This document shows positions 16,246 through 18,957 of a stretch of DNA of 18,957 bases, piece after piece. The first letter of the stretch is position 1, and each line of letters opens with the position of its first letter. A model generated the notes under the pieces. It did not search any database and was not told the origin of the DNA. It saw only the letters and a list, made by a program, of their open reading frames with translations. This stretch comes from an uncultured Muribaculaceae bacterium (GTDB lineage Bacteria > Bacteroidota > Bacteroidia > Bacteroidales > Muribaculaceae). Location of the stretch: NCBI GenBank assembly GCA_910584665.1, contig CAJUBL010000057.1, forward strand, positions 1 through 18,957, in the 5' to 3' direction. The translations under genes were made by a program, and so were the position numbers.

Positions 16246-16277
16246 CTTGCTTTATAATGAGCAAATAGGTAACTTTG
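16246..16277 (+). promoter_or_regulatory. Promoter of the DUF5009/HGSNAT-like gene
   Basis: CTTG (16246-16249), 20 nt, then TAACTTTG (16270-16277) matches TAnnTTTG. The expected transcription start is near 16283, about 22 nt before ATG 16306. Confidence 0.65.
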
Positions 16278-16305
16278 CATACTGTCTCATCAAAAAACAG
16301 TGATT

Positions 16306-17502
16306 ATGCCAACACTTGCACCCTCCGTACCCCAGAAAGGCTCGCGTCTGCTCGCGCTCGATATCATGCGCGGCATCACTATCGCCGGAATGATTCTTGT
16401 AAACAACGCCGGCACATGGCACCGTGCCTATGAACCACTTCGCCATGCCGCATGGAACGGTCTGACTCCCACCGACCTTGTTTTCCCGTTCTTCATGTTC
16501 ATCATGGGTGTATCGTCCTATATGTCACTGCGTAAGACCGATTTCCGGTTCGACCGGCCGACTGTCTTTAAAATCCTGCGCCGTACTCTGGTGATATTCC
16601 TCATAGGCATCGGGCTGGCATGGCTGTCCGGTTTCATGTACGGCTATTTCTCCGGCACAATGACTCTTGGTGAGGCCGCCGACAGCTGGGACCGACTGCG
16701 TATAATGGGGGTGCTCCAGCGCCTGGCTCTCGGCTATGGCGGCGGTGCGCTTATCGCCATCACCGTGAGGCGCAGCTGGCTGCCGTGGGTGGCCGCAGGT
16801 CTCATCGTGGCATATGCGGTTATTATTACTGTAGGTAACGGTTATGAGCATTCAGAGCAGAACGTCATCGGTATTGTCGACCGTGCGCTGTTCGGCAAGT
16901 CGCATGTTTATGTCGACCGGGCTATTCCCGACGATCCGTTGCGTCTTGATCCGGAAGGACTTCTTGGCACAATCCCGTCGGTGGCACATGTGTTGATCGG
17001 TTTCATGTGCGGAGGCCTGTTGTGCGGGGCTGCCGACCGTCAGCGTCAGCTCAACCGCCTGTTCATTGTAGGAGCTGTGTTGACGTTCGCCGGATTGCTG
17101 CTGAGTTATGCACTCCCGCTTAATAAGAAGATCTGGTCACCCACCTTCGTCCTCACTACGTGCGGACTTGCGTCCACTCTGCTCGCCCTGCTCATATGGA
17201 TCATTGACGTGCGTGGCTGGAAACGCTGGACGGGCTTCTTCCACGCTTTCGGCATCAATCCTCTTTATCTCTACGTCCAGAGTCAGGTGCTTGCCTATAT
17301 ATTCGGTGCTGTCCAGATCAATACCGGCCTTGCGCCAGAGGGGGTGACTAATCTCAAGGGGGTTATCTATTATGCGATACTCGATCCGCTGAGCGACGGA
17401 GATGCCCGGCTGGCCAGTCTTGTCTGGGCACTGCTGTTCGTGGTGCTAAACTGGCTCCCAGGCTATTATCTCCAGCGTCGCAGTATTTATATCAAGATCT
17501 GA
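16306..17502 (+). CDS. DUF5009 / heparan-alpha-glucosaminide N-acetyltransferase-like membrane protein
   Basis: This is a 398-aa polytopic membrane protein with about ten hydrophobic helices. The start at ATG 16306 is preferred over GTG 16300. The N-terminal RLLALDIMRGITIAGMILVN (14-33) and HAAWNGLTPTDLVFPFFMF (47-65) are the hallmark segments of the HGSNAT/NagX/YeiB-related acyltransferase group, which moves acetyl groups across the membrane onto amino sugars. A C-terminal segment, FFHAFGINPLYLYVQSQVLAY, is also typical. In Bacteroidota such genes often accompany glycan-use genes, but none is adjacent here and the substrate is unknown. A consensus promoter lies just upstream, and a MITE-like element follows its stop by 8-10 nt. 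Confidence 0.85.
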   Translation: MPTLAPSVPQKGSRLLALDIMRGITIAGMILVNNAGTWHRAYEPLRHAAWNGLTPTDLVFPFFMFIMGVSSYMSLRKTDFRFDRPTVFKILRRTLVIFLIGIGLAWLSGFMYGYFSGTMTLGEAADSWDRLRIMGVLQRLALGYGGGALIAITVRRSWLPWVAAGLIVAYAVIITVGNGYEHSEQNVIGIVDRALFGKSHVYVDRAIPDDPLRLDPEGLLGTIPSVAHVLIGFMCGGLLCGAADRQRQLNRLFIVGAVLTFAGLLLSYALPLNKKIWSPTFVLTTCGLASTLLALLIWIIDVRGWKRWTGFFHAFGINPLYLYVQSQVLAYIFGAVQINTGLAPEGVTNLKGVIYYAILDPLSDGDARLASLVWALLFVVLNWLPGYYLQRRSIYIKI

Positions 17503-17512
17503 TACCTGTTTA

Positions 17513-17676
17513 AGAGAGTGTTTGAACTTAACAAAAGCTTCAGATTCATGAGCTAGTCCGGCCTGTTCCTGTCTTTGGGTCGGTCATCAGGGACCCTATA
17601 ACTCCGTCATCGGAGACAGGAACAGCCTCGAACATACTCTCTGGATCTTTTGTCCCGTTAAATTCAAACACTCTCT
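17513..17676. mobile_element. 164-bp MITE-like element with perfect terminal inverted repeats and internal cloverleaf
   Basis: The ends TAAGAGAGTGTTTGAA (17511-17526) and TTCAAACACTCTCTTA (17663-17678) are exact inverted repeats of 16 bp, continuing imperfectly inward (TTAACAAAAG against CTTTTGTCCCGTTAA). If the outer TA pairs are target duplications, the element is 17513-17676, a TA-flanked miniature transposable element of Tc1/mariner-IS630 style. It carries no gene. Inside is a second perfect 12-bp inverted repeat, CTGTTCCTGTCT (17563-17574) and AGACAGGAACAG (17614-17625). This encloses two smaller stems, GGGTC/GACCC (17577-17581/17592-17596) and CCG/CGG (17604-17606/17611-17613). When transcribed it would fold strongly and could end transcription from the upstream gene. 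The transposase family is not known from this window. Confidence 0.65.
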
Positions 17677-17681
17677 TAGAA

Positions 17682-17781
17682 TATACCCGATCTGATATAA
17701 TTTAACAAAAAACGCAATGAATTATACCCTATATGGTATAAAATCCGGGAATTGTATTAATTTTGTACCCGGAAAGGTATA
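17682..17781 (+). promoter_or_regulatory. Three phased HipB operators over the hipB promoter
   Basis: Three copies of TATACC-N6-GGTATA lie at 17682-17699 (TATACC/GATATA), 17723-17740 (TATACC/GGTATA, perfect) and 17764-17781 (TGTACC/GGTATA). The spacing is exactly 41 bp each time, about four helical turns. The last two copies are followed by the same AAATC extension. E. coli HipB binds TATCC-N8-GGATA, a similar dyad. The promoter -7 element TAATTTTG (17758-17765) overlaps the third operator and the -33 region falls on the second, as expected for autorepression. Confidence 0.75.
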
Positions 17782-17794
17782 AAATCAGATTCTT

Positions 17795-17998
17795 ATGAAA
17801 AATTTGTCTGCTACGGTCAAAATGTTGCGAAAACAATATAATCTGACACAGGAAGAACTTTCATTGAAGTCGGGTGTCGGGTTGCGTTTTGTTCGGGATC
17901 TTGAACAGGGAAAGGTTACGTTGCGCCTTGATAAGGTGAATCAGCTTCTTGATCTGTTTAGTTATGAAATGGTTGCTGTTTCAAAATCTGATACTTAA
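17795..17998 (+). CDS. hipB: HipB-like XRE-family repressor/antitoxin
   Basis: This is a 67-aa helix-turn-helix protein. The HTH_3 fold is visible: VKMLRKQYNLTQEELSLKSGVGLRFVRDLEQGKVTLRL (about 8-45), with the TQEELS first helix and the VGLRFVRDLEQGK recognition helix, then LDKVNQLLDLF. In HipBA systems the repressor dimer binds operators upstream and holds the HipA kinase inactive. The gene overlaps the first hipA fragment by one base (TAATG), and three matching operators precede it. It seems intact although its toxin is broken, so it may still act as a DNA-binding autorepressor. Confidence 0.88.
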   Translation: MKNLSATVKMLRKQYNLTQEELSLKSGVGLRFVRDLEQGKVTLRLDKVNQLLDLFSYEMVAVSKSDT

Positions 17999-18204
17999 TG
18001 AGAAAAGCCAGTATATTTTATAAAGACCGGCTGGCAGGTGTTCTGACCGAGAACGATGCTGGATATGAGTTTAGGTATCTGCCGGAATACCTATCTTTGG
18101 AAACGGCAAGGGCTGTAAGTCTGACGTTGCCTTTGCGTGAGGACCCATATATAAGTCCTGTGTTGAGACGGGTTTTTTCGAGCTGGTGTTTTTCTCCTGG
18201 TTAA
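17998..18204 (+). pseudogene. hipA: hipA N-terminal fragment, truncated
   Basis: The first ~56 residues (MRKASIFYKDRLAGVLTEND through LPLREDPYISPVL) are a normal HipA N-terminal (couple_hipA) domain, which in Bacteroidota is often a separate ~110-aa gene. After ISPVL the frame runs into unrelated residues (RRVFSSWCFSPG) and stops, where homologues continue with FPFFxGLIPEGW. The DNA immediately joins to the middle of the kinase domain in another frame. This is a deletion that removed the rest of the N-domain and most of the kinase N-lobe, leaving the product non-functional. It starts within the hipB stop. Confidence 0.8.
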
Positions 18205-18569
18205 CAGGGAACAATGATATGCATCTGAAAAACTTCTCGTTATATGAAGTAGCAGATAAGATACGTCTGACGCCGGCTTACGACCTGCTGAACGTGGCTA
18301 TCATTAATCCCCGGGATGATGAAGAGCTTGCATTGACATTGAATGGCCGTAAGAAAAAATTGCAAAAGGTGGATTTTTTTAAGGCTGCGGTTACTTTGGG
18401 CATAGAGAATGTAATTGTGGAACGATTGATAAATAAGTATATCAGGTTATTGCCTAAGTTTGAAGCTATCATTCAGGCCTCGTTTCTCAGTGCGGATCTA
18501 AAAGAAAAATATTTGAATCTGCTGATAGAACGGCTCTGCAGGCTTTCACATAAAGCTATCGGATATTGA
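18186..18569 (+). pseudogene. hipA: hipA kinase C-terminal fragment, truncated
   Basis: This frame encodes the C-lobe of HipA. The family's ELVxFSWLTGNNDMHLKNFS catalytic loop (GNNDMHLKN, with the catalytic Asp) and LTPAYDLLN (metal-binding Asp) are both present, and the C-terminus to 18569 looks complete. The same frame is open upstream to about 18150 and already reads FFELVFFSW, which marks the deletion joint at about 18160-18177. ATP-binding N-lobe residues and the P-loop-like segment are missing, so it should not phosphorylate. The GTG at 18186 is only the first possible start in this frame. I infer no active toxin. Confidence 0.78.
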
Positions 18570-18957
18570 ATCTGTGAATATATTATGATGTGCATGGGTT
18601 CTTGATAAAGACAGTCTGTAGCCGGGCGATAACCATTCTGCTGTGAATGGCGGTATTCTTCTGATTATTAGTGTGATATTAATGTGATGTTGTGAAACAT
18701 TGCTTTAAAACAGTGTTGTCAAAATGTTAAATTCATGACAAAAATATGCTTTTTCTTTAAAATTTATATTATTTTACATATCTTTGCCGGCAATTACAAA
18801 AAGTGTCCGAGCGATCGGATTGAAATTAAAAGCGGTTTTAAACTTTTGAATTGAAGTTTTTAAGTTGATTTTTGTATCAATTAATATAATGTCTAATTAA
18901 ATTATTAACGCGAGTTCGGGATAAAAACATAAGAATTTAACACCATTGCTAAGGACA
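18570..18957. other. AT-rich region and 5' leader of a gene beyond the window
   Basis: No gene is present. A small hairpin, CCATTC-N6-GAATGG (18633-18650), might end hipA transcription. A -7 element TATCTTTG (18779-18786) with TTTA (18756-18759) 19 nt upstream gives a Bacteroidota promoter pointing right. About 165 nt of AT-rich leader follow to the window edge, ending in taaggaca, which could hold a ribosome-binding site. The downstream gene cannot be identified. Confidence 0.6.
18756..18786 (+). promoter_or_regulatory. Promoter of the gene right of the window
   Basis: TTTA (18756-18759), 19 nt, then TATCTTTG (18779-18786) fits TTTG-N19-21-TAnnTTTG with one mismatch in the -33 element. Transcription would begin near 18792 and leave a leader of more than 160 nt. 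Confidence 0.55.

Larger units (their letters stand above)
15958..16305. other. 348-nt divergent regulatory region between glgB and the DUF5009 gene
   Basis: It contains one promoter toward each side (listed separately). Between them lies an 11-bp perfect inverted repeat, TTAAAGCGCAG (16056-16066) and CTGCGCTTTAA (16199-16209), with 132 nt between the arms. A further GCGCTTT copy lies between them, followed by a T-tract. No gene or known RNA is recognised. Confidence 0.55.

Noticed and set aside
17563..17625. tRNA-like cloverleaf inside the MITE
   Set aside because: There is no CCA-adjacent acceptor stem, TPsiC consensus or anticodon-loop pattern; the fold comes from nested inverted repeats.
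1..18957. CRISPR array, rRNA, tRNA or integrase/attachment sites
   Set aside because: No regularly spaced repeats, no RNA gene signatures and no recombinase gene were found on either strand.

Overview
The window looks like a Bacteroidales chromosome, most likely Muribaculaceae or a close relative. Several intergenic regions carry the Bacteroidota sigma promoter pattern (TTTG-like -33, about 19-21 nt, TAnnTTTG -7). The housekeeping genes (eukaryote-like GH13_8 branching enzyme, META-domain lipoprotein, DUF5009/HGSNAT-like membrane protein) are of kinds common in that group. The family assignment is inference; no rRNA or marker gene is present.

Positions 1-10909 form an accessory defence island that is visibly more AT-rich than the core block after it. 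In order it holds: a McrB-like AAA+ GTPase and a LlaJI-type PD-(D/E)xK endonuclease with a 4-bp ATGA overlap; a small PH-domain membrane protein; a 643-nt gap with a strong inverted repeat and possible gene debris; a 909-aa SF1 helicase fused to a C-terminal DUF2726/Vsr-fold nuclease; a Vsr mismatch endonuclease; and, on the minus strand, a two-gene AAA ATPase plus RloB/TOPRIM nuclease module resembling AbiL. Vsr normally accompanies a cytosine-5 methyltransferase and LlaJI-type enzymes need protecting methylation, yet no methyltransferase is in the window. I infer that it lies just upstream of position 1.

Positions 11084-15957 are a GC-richer minus-strand run of glgB, an EamA transporter, a duplicated META-domain lipoprotein and bioB, probably core genome. 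glgB is divergent from a plus-strand DUF5009/HGSNAT-like membrane protein (16306-17502), and both have good promoters in the shared 348-nt region.

From 17503 the DNA is AT-rich again. A 164-bp MITE-like element with perfect terminal inverted repeats and an internal cloverleaf-like fold is followed by a HipB regulator with three operators spaced exactly 41 bp apart. The adjacent hipA has lost the end of its N-terminal domain and most of the kinase N-lobe by deletion. The window ends in an AT-rich promoter and long 5' leader for a gene that lies outside.

The points most worth follow-up are the composite island (LlaJI pair, PH-domain protein, helicase-nuclease, Vsr, AbiL-like pair), the 41-bp-phased operator triplet before a broken toxin, and the structured MITE.
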